From Acridotheres tristis (Eukaryota; Chordata; Aves; Passeriformes; Sturnidae), in the NCBI GenBank assembly GCA_037013685.1, contig CM072886.1, positions 61,248,933 to 61,312,932 of the forward strand: a stretch of 64,000 nt of DNA. The letters are read 5' to 3'. The notes beneath the pieces are model-generated. The model was not told the DNA's origin, ran no database searches, and saw only the letters and a program-made list of their open reading frames with translations. A program made the translations under genes and the position numbers. This document shows, piece after piece, positions 37,001-47,867 of the stretch; position 1 is the stretch's first letter; every line of letters begins with the position of its first letter.

Positions 37001-40000
37001 TCATTGGAGCTAATTATTCTCATGCAGTAAGTCACCTGTGTAAGTAGTTCTGTGCAGAATCAGGACCACAGTCAGTCAGCTCGGACAAAATGATTTTTAC
37101 TTAAAAACATATGAAGTAGGCTGGCTGAACACACTGGGGAGAAGGTAGAGCACCAAGTCCTCTTCCAGCCTGGTGCAGCTCTCATTCCATTCACTAGAAA
37201 ACGGCCAAGGAAAAGAATTCATAGTGATGATGGTCTTAAAGTGTGTTTTTAGGAGTGCTGGACAGCCTGGATGCCATAAACCCATATATGAGCAGTGTGG
37301 ATGTTTGCCAGCTGAGAACTGAAAACTAGGCCTCTTTTGCCTAAGCACCCAGACACTGGGAATTATCTATGGAAGTGCTGGTTTGAATCTCTACAGCCCA
37401 CCTACAAGACAGGAATCTGGGCAATGAAACTTTACTTTTCGTTCTGCCTCATAGGGCTGTTGAAAACTGAACAGTTTCTCTTTGTGCAGTACATTGAAAA
37501 TGAGAACCACTTCATAAACCCTCATAATTATCACTTTATATCCAGTTTGAAAATCAAGTTTAAACACACACAAATGAAGTCCCAGCGGATATTACACTAT
37601 TTTCTTCATGTGATGGCCAGAAGAGTCTTAATCTAAAACAAATCTTGAAGAAGAGGAAAGAAGGCTGTGCTTCAGTGGAGAGAATTCTATTAACTTTATA
37701 GCACTTCCTTAAAAAATATAAAATTGTGGCAGAATAAGAGTGGGAAGCCATATTACAAAATAAGAACAAACATTTTAAACATATAATATTGCCTGCACCT
37801 TCCTCCAAAGGAAACTACTTTTGCTAAAAGTGCATAGCTGTAATGTATGAGCATAGGTAAATATTTGCTAAATTACTTCAGACGAATTTCTAACCTATGC
37901 AAAGAAATGCAGTCCAGAGCTCCTCAGACATCCATTCACCCCCAAGTAGCTTCATCACATTGATGATTTAGACAGGAAGGGAGCAGTGGAAATGATTTCA
38001 TGACCAAAACAATTCTTTTGTTTGACATGACCTAAGGCTGGATGCCCTCAGCTAAAAAAAATCAAATCAAGCCAAACCAACTAAACAATAAAGACTCTGT
38101 GTGAGTCAAAGGGCTTTTCCAGCTGGCTCATAGTTCCTTCACTGTTGTTTTGGGGTTGGGTTTTGGATTTTCTTTCCTCATCTCTCCCCCCACCCCCTCT
38201 CCCTTTTTAAAGCACATTCTGAGTTCACTCACATGTGCCCACAATTTATGTATGCTATTTTCAAATTTAAGCTTGGTATCTCTACATGACACTGTATAGG
38301 AACCATATGAATGCACCTTCAGCACTAATCGAATATGGAAGCATTTTTGTGCTTAAAAATACACCTATTAAGCAGTTTCAGCTCAGTTGTGTTTCATTAT
38401 ATGTGGCTATTGGGCATTGCCAGAATTCTATATATTTTGCTTCAGAAAATAAATTCCTTCTGGCTCTATGTGGGTTTTTATCTCTCTATAACAGTCAGAA
38501 ATTTCAACTTGGCCATTATGCCTGGTATAATTTTAAACAAAACCATTTTTACAATTATCTCACCCTCACTAGAAAATAATCTGATGTTAATATGTTCCAC
38601 CTTTAAACTGACATCAGTTTTGGACCTCAACCATTTTTGCTGAAATAAAAAATTTCTTATATGGGAAAAGTAGTTTATAGTGGCATTTTGATTTACCTTG
38701 AAGACAGTGTACCACCTTAGTGTCGGAAAATTTTGATGAGAAAAGGTATTTAATGAGAGCAGAGAACATGAGTTAGTGGGAGAACTGCTCACTCTCACAT
38801 GTTAATAAAATTAAATATTAATTGATTAGTTGGGTGTGAGCACTACAGCCTGGGTGAATTGCCTTTTAAATTACTACCATGTAATGCTGTAGTAGTTTTC
38901 AAAACCACAGCTAAAACTTAGCCAGCTAGAGCTGAGCAAAGTGCTCCTCCTCCTTCTTCCACCTTGTTTTTAGTTCTCTGAAAAAGAAATGTTTGCTGAA
39001 GAGCACTTAAATTTTGGGGGCCTAATTATTCTACCTATTTCTCATAATTCATCTGGTCAGAGAACAGAAATATATTAATTCAGTGGTATTTTCAATCAGA
39101 CATATCTCATTTTAATATCCACTGTATCACCACCAGTGTTCTTATCAAAAAGCTCCGGGCCAGGAGAAACTTAAATAGGAATCAGTCAATTGACCAGAGA
39201 GTATATCTGGGAAAATCACAACCTTTTTAGACCATGTGTTTCCAAGATTTTGGGAACTAGAATAACTTTCAATTAAACACACTAAAAACTGACAACTAGA
39301 GCTATCTCCTCAAGGCTGTGTCCGGCTTAGTCCTGAGTATCTCAAAGGATGGAGATTTCCTCTCCATCCTCTCTGGGCAGGCCATTCCAGTGTTCAACCA
39401 CTCCTACAGTAAAAAGGGTTTTTATTTGGCTTTTCTTTTGACTGAATTTCAGTCCGTGCCCATTGCCTCTTTTCTTTCCTCTGAAGGCCACTGAGAAGAG
39501 TCCAGTTTCTCTATCCTCCTGTTGAATCAATACTGATAAGATGATCCTCGCCCTGGTCTCCTCCAGGCTGAGCTATCATGTCAGGTGCTCCATTCATCTT
39601 TGTGGCCCTTCACTGGACTCCCTCCAGCGAAGGAGGGATATGACCATGTCTCTCTTGCCCTGGGAGCCCAGCTGAACCCAGTGCTCCAGGGTGTGTCTCA
39701 GCAGGGGCTGAACAGAGGGGAAGGATCGCCTCACTTCAGCATCTGCTGAAGATATTCTGCCAGGTCATTTCTGAAAGTCTGCCACAGACATTGCTGAAGG
39801 ACAATGTATATGTGACATTAAACATAAGCTCACATTTCTTCTGTTTTTAAATGTTCTTAAGGGGTAGTTTTATGCAGATAGGCAGAATTAGGTTGCCAGC
39901 AAGTCCCTGTTCCCCTGAAAAATTCTGGGGGAATTAACCCCCAGCAGACTGCATGGTAACAAGGCCCTTTTTATGAAAATAGATTTAGTAGAATTTTCTA

Positions 40001-43000
40001 CCTGTCCCCACACAAGTCATGATTTGCCTTTTGAATTTTGGTCAAGCCATTAGCAGCAAACATGGGAGCAGGAACAGACCTCCTTCCTTTTCTCCTCCAT
40101 TTGGATGTGGGGAGCAGGAGAAGCTGGCATGCTGCAGTTTGCTCAGCAGTGAGGTGTAAGGGAAACCAAACACAAATGAAATGTGGGAAGAAAAGATTTT
40201 TTTCACTAATTAAAGAAGAGGATGATCCCTACACAAGTGGATTGCTGTCTCTGGCAGCGCTTGCTTTGATCCCTCTAAGCTTGTGTGGAATTAATTAGGT
40301 AAAACCCCCAGCATTTACCTTGGGCTGTGGTATCACCTGGAGGACATTTGGCATGAATTAGGGCTGGTTTATCATAGAAGCTTGAGCTGCAGAATGATCT
40401 GTCCAGTGAGAAAGACTGCCAAGTAATTCACAGGAGGTGGCAAGCAAAGTGGCATTTTTGTAATTTTAATTAGATTTGGGGTGGGAAAGAGGTTATCTTG
40501 AATAGAGCAAGAGGCAGAACGATGACCTTACTGAACATCTCATGGCTTCCTTTTATACAGCTGAGATACGAGGATGCACTCTGCGAATTTGCTGAGATGT
40601 TTTCTCGCTATGTAGAGAATTTAAAAAGGGAGGGGGGTAGTTTGTTTTGTTTTTGTTTTTTTAAATAAGATAACAGGAGATAAGATTGCTGTTGAAAAAG
40701 GCTTGATTCAGGCATCAGAGAAAAGGTTGCTGTGACCTCTGAGTAGGGGTGGATGCACTGCCTGCAGAGGCTGGAAAGATGCCACCAGATGTCTCTGCAG
40801 CCTAAAAAATGTTGGAATACTGCAGGGCACACAGCACCCCTGCAGACTGCCTTGCCTGCCCTTGCCCTTCAGCAATGAGGAGATTTAATGGAGGAAGAAA
40901 GGCGTGCAAACCCCGAATTAAACCCACACAAATGACCCCCTCCTCCTCTCCTCCTCCTCCTCCCCAAATGCAAGGTTCACAACCCCCATCCAGGTCACCA
41001 GTGGTTTCTCTGCAAGTGAGGGAGCCAGATTAGGCCACAAAGTAACTTTTTCTTCTTATTTTGGGGTAAAGCATATTGTTAGTGCAGTTTCATGATGCTG
41101 CTTTGCCTTACACAGAGCATTTCTAAGGGAAAATTCTGACAGTCTTGTCTGCAGGGTCACCATCGTTGTGCTTGCAACAGCAACCAAGCACCTTAAAAAG
41201 CTTTGGAGGCAATAATCAATCCTATCCCTCACTGCTCCCATGAAATAGGGAAGTTAAATCATTTACCCAAAATCTCACTTGGAATAAGTGCATGGTCAGG
41301 CATGGGATGCATAGACTTAATTGAGTTCTCCCTTATATGAGCAGTGCTGATTGCAATTGCATACAGAAAGATCAAAGTGTTTTTTCATTCCCAGATCTCA
41401 ACCACAAGAATCACACCACCATTTACTACCCAAGACAGCAATTATTTATGCTGCCAGTAAATGAAAGGAAAAAACAAAACCAAAAATTCCTAAACAAATC
41501 TAATTTTTTGTGTGTAGCTCAGACCTCCTATCTGCAATTTAGGGCAATGCAAAGGGCAGCCAGGCTGGTTCCTTTTATTGCCTTGTGGGCAGTTTTAAAT
41601 TTCACTGAGGAAGGGGGTGGTAAGGGAAGGGAGAGTGGCAAAAATTAGATCTGAGGGAGGTCAACTATATCCACTTAACTGCTATTGACCTAGTTGTAAC
41701 CAGAGCTGAGCCCAGCCTGGGTATTGGAATTCCTCTGGCCACATCTCTGACAATGTGCAAGGCCTGAAAATACCTAAATCCCTGTAGCACAGTGAAGTCT
41801 CTACAGCCTGAAAGCACCATACATACTGCTTGTCTTGTAGCTGCTTGGGGCTGAGTGTAATAAGAAAGAGAAGCTGGGGTACATTTATTGGGGGATTAAG
41901 GGAAAGATTCTTCCCTCTTTCTGGGTAAAGTGTGGAAAGCCCCAGGAAATTACTGCTGTGTTTCAGTTGATGCACTAAAAAACCCAAAACCTTTCTGAGA
42001 AATAATCTTTACAATTAAGGAAATCTTGTGCTTTTAATCTCATTCCTCAGTTCCTGCAAAGTTCCCCAAACTGCAGCTTGTTTTACACCACTTTAAGCTG
42101 CAAAAATAGCAGTGTGTAAGGGAGCAGACCCATACTTCTCTCCGGACTGTTGAGTGTGCTTTCCTCCTGCAAACACATAAAAGGGAAACCAGATACTCCT
42201 AGCCTCAGTATGGGAAAGTTGTGTTAATTTTAATAACTTGCAGTGTAACTGGTATACCCCGATGCAGTAGCTATGCTGATAGAAAGTAAGCACCAACATA
42301 TGACCCAAAAATGTGTCTATTAAAATAAAATAATAATAATAAAAAAGCCTTGGCTTACATTAGTTATGTGTTTGGCTGAAATGCTGAGCCTTGGACTTAT
42401 GAGCTGGCTCTGGCTCTGCTGGTCCTCAGAAAGATTGAATTCCTTACTTGGAAAACCTTTATGGAAGTCATGCTGCCTCGAATCCCAGGGTGCAGCTTCG
42501 ATGAATAAGAATGGACACGGGCTAATTCAAACCCTTCTTCCATCTTTCAAATCAACTTAGTGATTTCTCTCTTCTTTGTGGTTCCCAGCCAATTGTCATT
42601 TTCAGTGTATCCTATCGCCCCGCAGTTCGAGCTGTTCTGGGAATACACTTCATTCCTCCCGCAGCCTCTCAGCAATGCCAAGGAATGTAGCTCTTCTGGT
42701 TACAATTAAGAAATGCAACATACAAATGCTCCCCAAGTGCACCAGAACCTGCTTGTGACCTTCACGCAACCGCATCTGAAGGAGCTGAACAATTTTTTGT
42801 TCTTTGGTTCCAGTCATGAGTGGAAGGGAGGGAAGTGGGGTGGGGGGAAACTTCTATTCCTCCAGAGAGGCAGCATGGTTTCAGGGGTCAGCTACATAGA
42901 AACTGGCACAGGAAAGTGCATTTTCCAGGGCTGCATTCCCACAGGGAACTCTGAGCTGCGGAGAGGCTGGGAGGATGCCAGCCTGTGCCTGGCAGAACCC

Positions 43001-45874
43001 TCGTGCAGTGGCACACTTGCTGGGTGAGCAGGTTTAATTGTCACCACTGCATGGCAGGAGGTGTGCTGGCAGGGCAAGCACAGGCAGCAGTGGAGCCTCC
43101 CTGTCTGCTGCCATGCTCTCCTGGGCACCTCTGGTCCCCAGAGCCACTACTAATCGCCTGGGTAGGGCTGCCCCTTGCTGCCTCTGCTCCATCCCCATGG
43201 ACTGTCTCTCTCGGTCTGAGCTCTTCCGGGCCCTCTGCTACCCCTGCCTTCTGTCATGCTGCTGTCCAGGTGAGGCAGCTTAAGAAGTTATTACAGAATA
43301 GTTCTATAATTCCTATTTATAGATAGAGTCCATTTCAGCAAAGCCCCGTATACTTTTGGATTGCAAGCATGAACATATTAAATAGATTTGAGGTTGTGCT
43401 TCCCCCTGCCTCTCTTCAGCCTCTGCATTTTCAGCCATAAGCCGGCTTTAACATTTTCTTTACCCTAAAACTGAGGATGACACTGTTGCCCAAGAGGAGA
43501 AATATATTTGTATTTTCCAGATGGCTGGAGACAGCGAAGGAATAGTATGGGAAGTCCTTGATGTGGAATCTCACTATCCACAAGAAGCTGGGGATTCCTT
43601 GGAGCTCTCCAATGACACCTCCTTTTCACTAAGAATCAAAAATGCGACCGGCCGAAACAGCGGGACATACAAGTGCACTTTGGAGGGGCAGAACAGAGAA
43701 CGCAATCTGAGCAGCACAGTCACATTAAAAGTAACAGGTACAGTGGAGAGCTTTGGCTGTCCCATGCTCCGCCTGTCAGGAAGGTAACAGTTTTAAAATA
43801 TTTTACAAACAGCAGAGCAATGTAACACCTTGCTTTACATTTTAGGTTGCCCTGGAATAGAAGAGGACAAAATAAAAAAATACAAAAGCGAGCTCTTCAT
43901 GCTGACTTGTCTTGGGATTTTTTACTTGCTGCTCATCTTCTTTACTTGTGTAAGTAATTCCCTTTCTCATAAGCAAAGCAACAATACCAACCAAAATACC
44001 CCCACTCATTTTCCCTGTTAGCACTGCTTTAACACAGCTGGTCTGAAGTTAGTGTCCATACTTAATTTATGATTAAACTCAGGTACATAAGGATGGCATT
44101 CCAAAGAGAGAGAACTGCGCCCTGATCTGACTGATCTAACTCAAGCAAGCTGTCAGTCATTTTCCTGCACTCTCACTGCTCGTTTCTGCTCCCGATTACT
44201 CTGTGTAAACTACTTATCAGTTTTAAGGGCGTAGCAACAGGTCTTCTGGTTTAGTACTTGGGAACAGCATTTGTCCAAGATGGAGGCACAGACCCCTGGG
44301 AGCCTTTCCCCACCTATGGAATTGTTTTGTGTAGTGGCATGATGGACATGTCTACCTGCTTTTTGCCTCAGTTTCCATGCTTGTAAATAGGTGACAACCC
44401 CATTCCAGACAAGCATTTTTGTGAAGTCACATCTTTCTTGTTAAACAGACATTATAAAATACATGGAGAAAAATCTCATTGGGGAGTTTATCCATACCTT
44501 TACTGCTGGCTAGTAGCTCTGAGAAAGGAAGGGAGAGGAGGTACTTGGGAAAGCTCACTCCATAGAAGAATAACTATGCTTTGGGTGCAGTGGCAGTGAA
44601 GTCACCCCTTCATGTAGAGGTCTGCACCTCCTGGCTCAGAGGCAGCAGGAATCTTGGGTGCCAGTACAGTGCAGCACTGGCAGCATTTGTTATAAAAACC
44701 AAACCAAAATCAGCCCCAGCCTTTTGGGAGGTCAGAGTTAACTTTTGCTGCCTATTTCATATTTGCCTTCTTGTTTTGCTCCTCAGCAGATGAATCATAA
44801 CTGTTGATCAGAGTGTATCTAATTAGCTGCGCTAAATGTAGCTTTCCATGTATCTTCAGGGAGCAATTAAATTTATGCCTGTCTCTTTTTTAGATTGACA
44901 ATTCTGCCAGTAATTTGTGCCATTCAGACTAAAGTTTGACGAGATAAGTCTTGTAGGAATTTATTAGGATGGAAGTATGAAAGCAAGGATATCACTCAGA
45001 AGAGATAGATGCATCATGCTCTTCTCAGTGTCCTGAAAGAATTTCAGATCCCTACAGAAATCTCTCCTCCCCTTACATAAAAAAAGTCCTAGTTTTAGTG
45101 GTGCAGTTATAAAAAGCAGAACTGGGTAGTGAGGATAATCGCTCTGGTGGAATTACGTGTATCTTACTTTTGGGTGAGGCCCTGTCTCAGGTATCAACCT
45201 AGCTTTCATCAAAATCTAATATCGACTTGATCTCACAAGTGAGGTTCATTATTTAAAATACCTGTTAAGTTCTTACAGGTTGCCTTGTCGTCTTCTGTAG
45301 TGAAGATTGTGCCTTATCTCCACTAAGCTCAGCAGCGACATTCTCTTTACAACTGGTTGGCAGGGCTGGGGCTTTACTTTGACAACTTGATGAAAATATT
45401 TCAGGCACTGGCTTGCATTGAAGGCAGGTGCAAGCACACTTGCAATAGCTTGATGCAAGTTGAGATGAAAATGTGAATCAAATATAAATTTCCTTTTTTG
45501 ACTGAGGCTTTTGTCCTATAAGGTTTATTGGTTTAGCAAGAAACAGCTGTTTTTATTGGTACTGGGTGCTTCCATTGGCAAACAAATGGGAAAGGTGTAA
45601 TGAGCTATGGTTAGCAAAGAGAAGAAGGAAAACCTTCAAAAAAGTTGCTCTTTTTAAAAATTGCCTTTCATAGGAATTCTCAGTTTTAAGCTTTCCTTTG
45701 TGTTTTCTCTTTTAGACATGTCTAAGAAAAGAGAGTATATCTCCCAGTTATCAAAAACCCAGACCAGATATGAAGCACATGCTCACCCTCATCAACGTAC
45801 ATGAAATAACAACTTTCCAGCATTCAAACAGCAACAGCACTTGCAAAAATGAACTTCCTTCAAGTTCTGTCTAA
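33976..45874 (+). CDS. CD83: CD83 antigen, five coding exons
   Basis: Coding exons are 33976-34018, 34147-34277, 43521-43737, 43846-43949 and 45716-45874, giving 654 bp and 217 residues. CD83 is a type I membrane glycoprotein of mature dendritic cells, activated lymphocytes and thymic epithelium; in mammals it stabilises surface MHC II and CD86 by opposing MARCH ubiquitin ligases. The product shows a signal peptide (about 1-18), one V-type Ig domain with C41 and C110 as the disulfide pair, W56 and the diagnostic N-S-G-T-Y-K-C motif at 104-110, a G-C-P stalk at 131-133, a transmembrane helix at about 147-165 and a tail ending S-S-S-V. N-glycosylation sequons lie at N89, N99 and N120. Human CD83 has 205 residues and the same exon plan; the tail is longer here. 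An extra cysteine of human CD83 (the C of NTTSC before the F strand) is R103 here. The gene is intact, with consensus splice sites and compatible phases. Confidence 0.95.
34147..34277 (+). CDS. CD83: CD83 exon 2, N-terminal half of Ig domain
   Basis: The acceptor is GTGCTTTTCAG|TTT and the donor is AAA|GTAAGA. The exon completes V15 and runs to K58. It holds the end of the signal peptide, C33, the B-strand motif A-V-L-P-C (C41) and the C-strand A-S-W-Y-K (W56). Its end after S-W-Y-K matches the human exon 2/3 boundary after S-W-V-K. Confidence 0.94.
36440..36910. promoter_or_regulatory. possible conserved non-coding element in CD83 intron 2
   Basis: A non-repetitive block with ATTAATCA at 36498-36505 (reverse of the PBX-HOX site TGATTAAT) directly followed by the forkhead motif ATAAACA at 36506-36512, further TAAT motifs, and retained CpGs (GTTACGGCGCTGC, GGGCGAATGTTTCGTG). 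Regulatory function and conservation are inferred from motif density only. Confidence 0.3.
39310..39740 (-). mobile_element. CR1 LINE fragment in CD83 intron 2
   Basis: The + strand reads as reversed CR1: GGCAGGCCATTCCAGTGTTC, ACAGTAAAAAGGGTTTTTAT, CCTCCAGGCTGAGCTATCAT, TTTGTGGCCCTTCACTGGAC and CCAGTGCTCCAGGGTGTGTC correspond in order to the CR1 phrases 'ttccagtgtctcaccac', 'cagtaaagaatttcttc', 'ctccaggctgaacaacc', 'tcgtggccctcctctgg' and 'gtactccaggtggggtctca'. The 3' terminal octamers at its left end are not clear. Confidence 0.8.
41235..41320 (-). mobile_element. probable ancient MIR-type SINE fragment in CD83 intron 2
   Basis: GAAATAGGGAAGTTAAATCA, then TTTACCCAAAATCTCACTTGG, then AATAAGTGCATGGTCAGGCA follow the reverse complement of MIR-type elements ('gaaactgaggcacagagaggttaagtgacttgcccaaggtcacacagctagtaagtgg'). 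Similarity is moderate and from memory of the family. Confidence 0.5.
42570..42790. promoter_or_regulatory. possible conserved non-coding element in CD83 intron 2
   Basis: A non-repetitive block 0.7-0.95 kb before exon 3 with retained CpGs (TATCGCCCCGCAGTTCGAGC, TTCACGCAACCGCATC) and motifs such as TTTGTGGTT (RUNX-like), CCAATTGTCATT and GGAATG (TEAD-like). The position suggests an intronic enhancer; function is inferred. Confidence 0.25.
43521..43737 (+). CDS. CD83: CD83 exon 3, C-terminal half of Ig domain
   Basis: The acceptor is TGTATTTTCCAG|ATG and the donor is CAG|GTACAG. It encodes residues 59-130 plus one base of G131. The exon begins with an in-frame Met codon, which is internal and not a start. 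It carries the three N-glycosylation sequons and the N-S-G-T-Y-K-C-T-L motif, which closely matches the human N-S-G-T-Y-R-C-T-L. Confidence 0.95.
43846..43949 (+). CDS. CD83: CD83 exon 4, stalk and transmembrane helix
   Basis: The acceptor is TTTACATTTTAG|GTT and the donor is TGT|GTAAGT. The exon encodes the G-C-P stalk, a charged juxtamembrane stretch (E-E-D-K-I-K-K-Y-K) and the transmembrane helix ending I-F-F-T-C. The human exon has the same order, including K-K-Y and I-F-Y-L...I-I-F-T-C. Intron 3 (43738-43845) is only 108 bp. Confidence 0.95.
43950..45715 (+). other. CD83: CD83 intron 4
   Basis: An intron of 1.77 kb with no internal exon seen. A probable MIR-type fragment lies at 44340-44402. 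Confidence 0.85.
44340..44402 (+). mobile_element. probable ancient MIR-type SINE fragment
   Basis: TTTTTGCCTCAGTTTCCATG, then CTTGTAAATAGGTGACAACCCC resembles the MIR core 'ctgtgcctcagtttcctcatctgtaaaatgggg'. It is short and assigned from memory, so it is tentative. Confidence 0.45.
45716..45874 (+). CDS. CD83: CD83 exon 5, cytoplasmic tail
   Basis: The acceptor is TTTCTCTTTTAG|ACA. It encodes 52 residues from T166 to V217, then TAA at 45872-45874. The tail starts T-C-L-R-K and ends P-S-S-S-V. S-S-V at the C terminus fits a class I PDZ ligand (S/T-x-hydrophobic); human CD83 ends T-E-L-V and also has a reported PDZ-type C terminus. The tail diverges most from mammals, so the frame rests on splice phase and length. 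Confidence 0.88.
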   Translation, partial: TCLRKESISPSYQKPRPDMKHMLTLINVHEITTFQHSNSNSTCKNELPSSSV

Positions 45875-47420
45875 GTTGACGTTGATGGCACTGTGGACTC
45901 ATCAGTAAACACAAGCTGGATGGCTGAGTGGTATGGAGAGGAAATAAATGCTAATATAGGGTCTCTTCAGAACAGCCTGAAAGTACAGGTACCTTGTCAG
46001 TGACCTGCTTGTGCTGGACAAGCCTTTGGCAAGCCCTGTTATGCACTACGGTAACTTTTGAGAGTTAGTCAGCTAAGAAATACTTTTACAGCTACACAAC
46101 ATGTTACAATGCTGTTATGAGGTTGGTATCAAATTTCACTCCGCTGTGAAGACCTCTTTTTCTGAGAAAGAATATGCTTCTAACACGAGGTCTGAGTTGT
46201 AGGGAGGCCATGGCCATGGCCTCTGTGCAAAGCCAGCAGATGAAGCTCTTCACTGGATTGATATCTCCCACCTTTCCAAAGCAAAAACAGCAGGTGCTGT
46301 GGTATGAAAAGATGAGTGTGCAGGGCTGTCTCTGCTCTGAGCCTGATCCTGGATGGAGTTCCTTTACTGCAAATGAGATGTAACTCATCATTTGATGTTC
46401 AAGTAGGCTGAAGAGGTAACTTCATGCTCTTGCACTGGATGGATCAAAGCAACATCCACTCTTAAGTCTTAGAGTGACAGACAAGCTGAGAAGGAAGAAG
46501 ATTTTCTCAAAATCTTTCTGGACTGAATGAACTTTTTATCTCAGCAGGAGAAATAGGGACGTATTTTCCAGATTGATCAATAGGAAGCTTCAATGAGAGT
46601 CTTAATCTTAAATAAGAATGAAGAAGACTGTGATATTAAGGACATGGAAAGATGACTTATTGTGTGGTTTACAAAACATGGAGCCAAATGTATGCAATAC
46701 TTATGTCAGTCCAGTTACACCAGTGAGAACCAAAGCCATGGCTTGGAAGAAACCAACCAACTACATCTTAGGGACATATTAAGTTAGCTATGAATACAGG
46801 AATGGAAGATGGGACATACGAGCTTTTGGTGTTGGCAATGTGTGTATGTGAAAAAAAGACATGAGAAAAACTGAACTCAGGCACGCAGTAAAGGGGAGAG
46901 ATTTGTCCTTTTGGACCAAAGTGCAAGTGATCCTAGGCTCTGAATCCAAGGAACCACCTTCTATTGGATTACTAGTGCAGAAGGTGAAGGAAGAGGAGTC
47001 TAAAGTGACTGTGGTTGCTTATGCCATAATGTCAGAATTTGAGCCCAAACATCATAACTTGCATACCCTGCAGAACACAGTCTTAAAACATTACTTCAAG
47101 AACTGACCGGCAACATTAGAATTTTTAATGCAGTTTGGAATTCCAGGCTGTTGATAAAAAGATCTTTCTGTAATCCTTTGACTAATTTTGAAGTGTTGAT
47201 GGGAAGAAAGCTGTACATCACTCAGCACTGGCTCTGTCAGCAGGGTAGATGTCTGCATTGCTGGAGTCCAAGAGGCTCCTGACTAGAATGACTTATGACA
47301 AGGGATATGCAAATTACTTAGAACATAATAAAGTAATGCCACATTGCCTTTTTTTCTGTAATTTTTACATTTAAATATGTGTAGGATACTTGAAATAAAA
47401 ATTCAGAGATAACCTAACAT
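45875..47420 (+). other. CD83: probable CD83 3' UTR
   Basis: Candidate polyadenylation signals AATAAA lie at 45942-45947, 47327-47332 and 47394-47399. The last two would give a 3' UTR of about 1.5 kb, near the size of the human one; the first would give a short form of about 90 bases. No transposon sequence interrupts this stretch. An 82-codon open frame at 46861-47106 inside it has no family resemblance. Confidence 0.6.
47327..47399 (+). terminator. CD83: candidate CD83 polyadenylation signals
   Basis: Two AATAAA hexamers lie 67 bp apart, at 47327 and 47394, followed by T/G-rich sequence (TTTGTTTTTGTGAG at about 47420-47433) fitting a downstream element. Cleavage about 15-25 bases after either is plausible. 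Confidence 0.5.
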
Positions 47421-47867
47421 TTGTTTTTGTGAGCCACATATGGCAAATAAACCCAGAAATACTCCGTATCAATTGCATTTTATTTTACAACTACATAATT
47501 ACATCAAATAAGGTACATCAAATAAGATTCAGCCTCTTCTGCAGGAAAAAGCCTGTATGTGTGTATAACTGATTAAGCAATGGATAATTTTATGCAATTC
47601 TAAGGACCTAACACCATTTAAATTTTCATCAAAATTTCAATTTCTGTGCAAAGTACATTATAAAACACCTGTTCCCTACCAAAAAGCAAGTCATTAGGGA
47701 GAACACAAGGGTGTTTCAGTCTGCCCACAGTCACTTTTAAACATAGCCCACTGTCCTGGGTGACCTGTATGTTTAGGAGGCAAAAACTGTGAACTGAAGA
47801 TGTATGTGCTTTTCCATTTAGTCAGAAAGGCTTAATACCCAACAGTCATAGTTTATTGGGGGTTATG
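47421..47867. other. gene-free stretch between CD83 and the CR1 insertion
   Basis: AT-rich sequence with a short direct repeat (ACATCAAATAAGGT/ACATCAAATAAGAT near 47502-47528). No gene or transposon was recognised. Confidence 0.5.

Larger units (their letters stand above)
34278..43520 (+). other. CD83: CD83 intron 2 (9.2 kb)
   Basis: The intron separates the two halves of the Ig domain and makes up most of the gene. Human CD83 also has a long intron 2 that contains an inducible enhancer. Contents recognised are a reverse CR1 fragment (39310-39740), a probable MIR-type fragment (41235-41320), a CT-rich run at about 40937-40965 and two possible conserved blocks (36440-36910, 42570-42790). A 175-codon minus-strand open frame at 35428-35955 was not accepted as a gene. 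Confidence 0.85.

Noticed and set aside
43521..43787. Exon 3 of CD83 as an independent small gene starting at its first ATG
   Set aside because: The ATG directly follows a strong splice acceptor, and the reading frame joins exon 2 in phase to complete an Ig domain.
46861..47106. 82-codon open frame as a separate gene after CD83
   Set aside because: It lies in the probable 3' UTR and resembles no protein.
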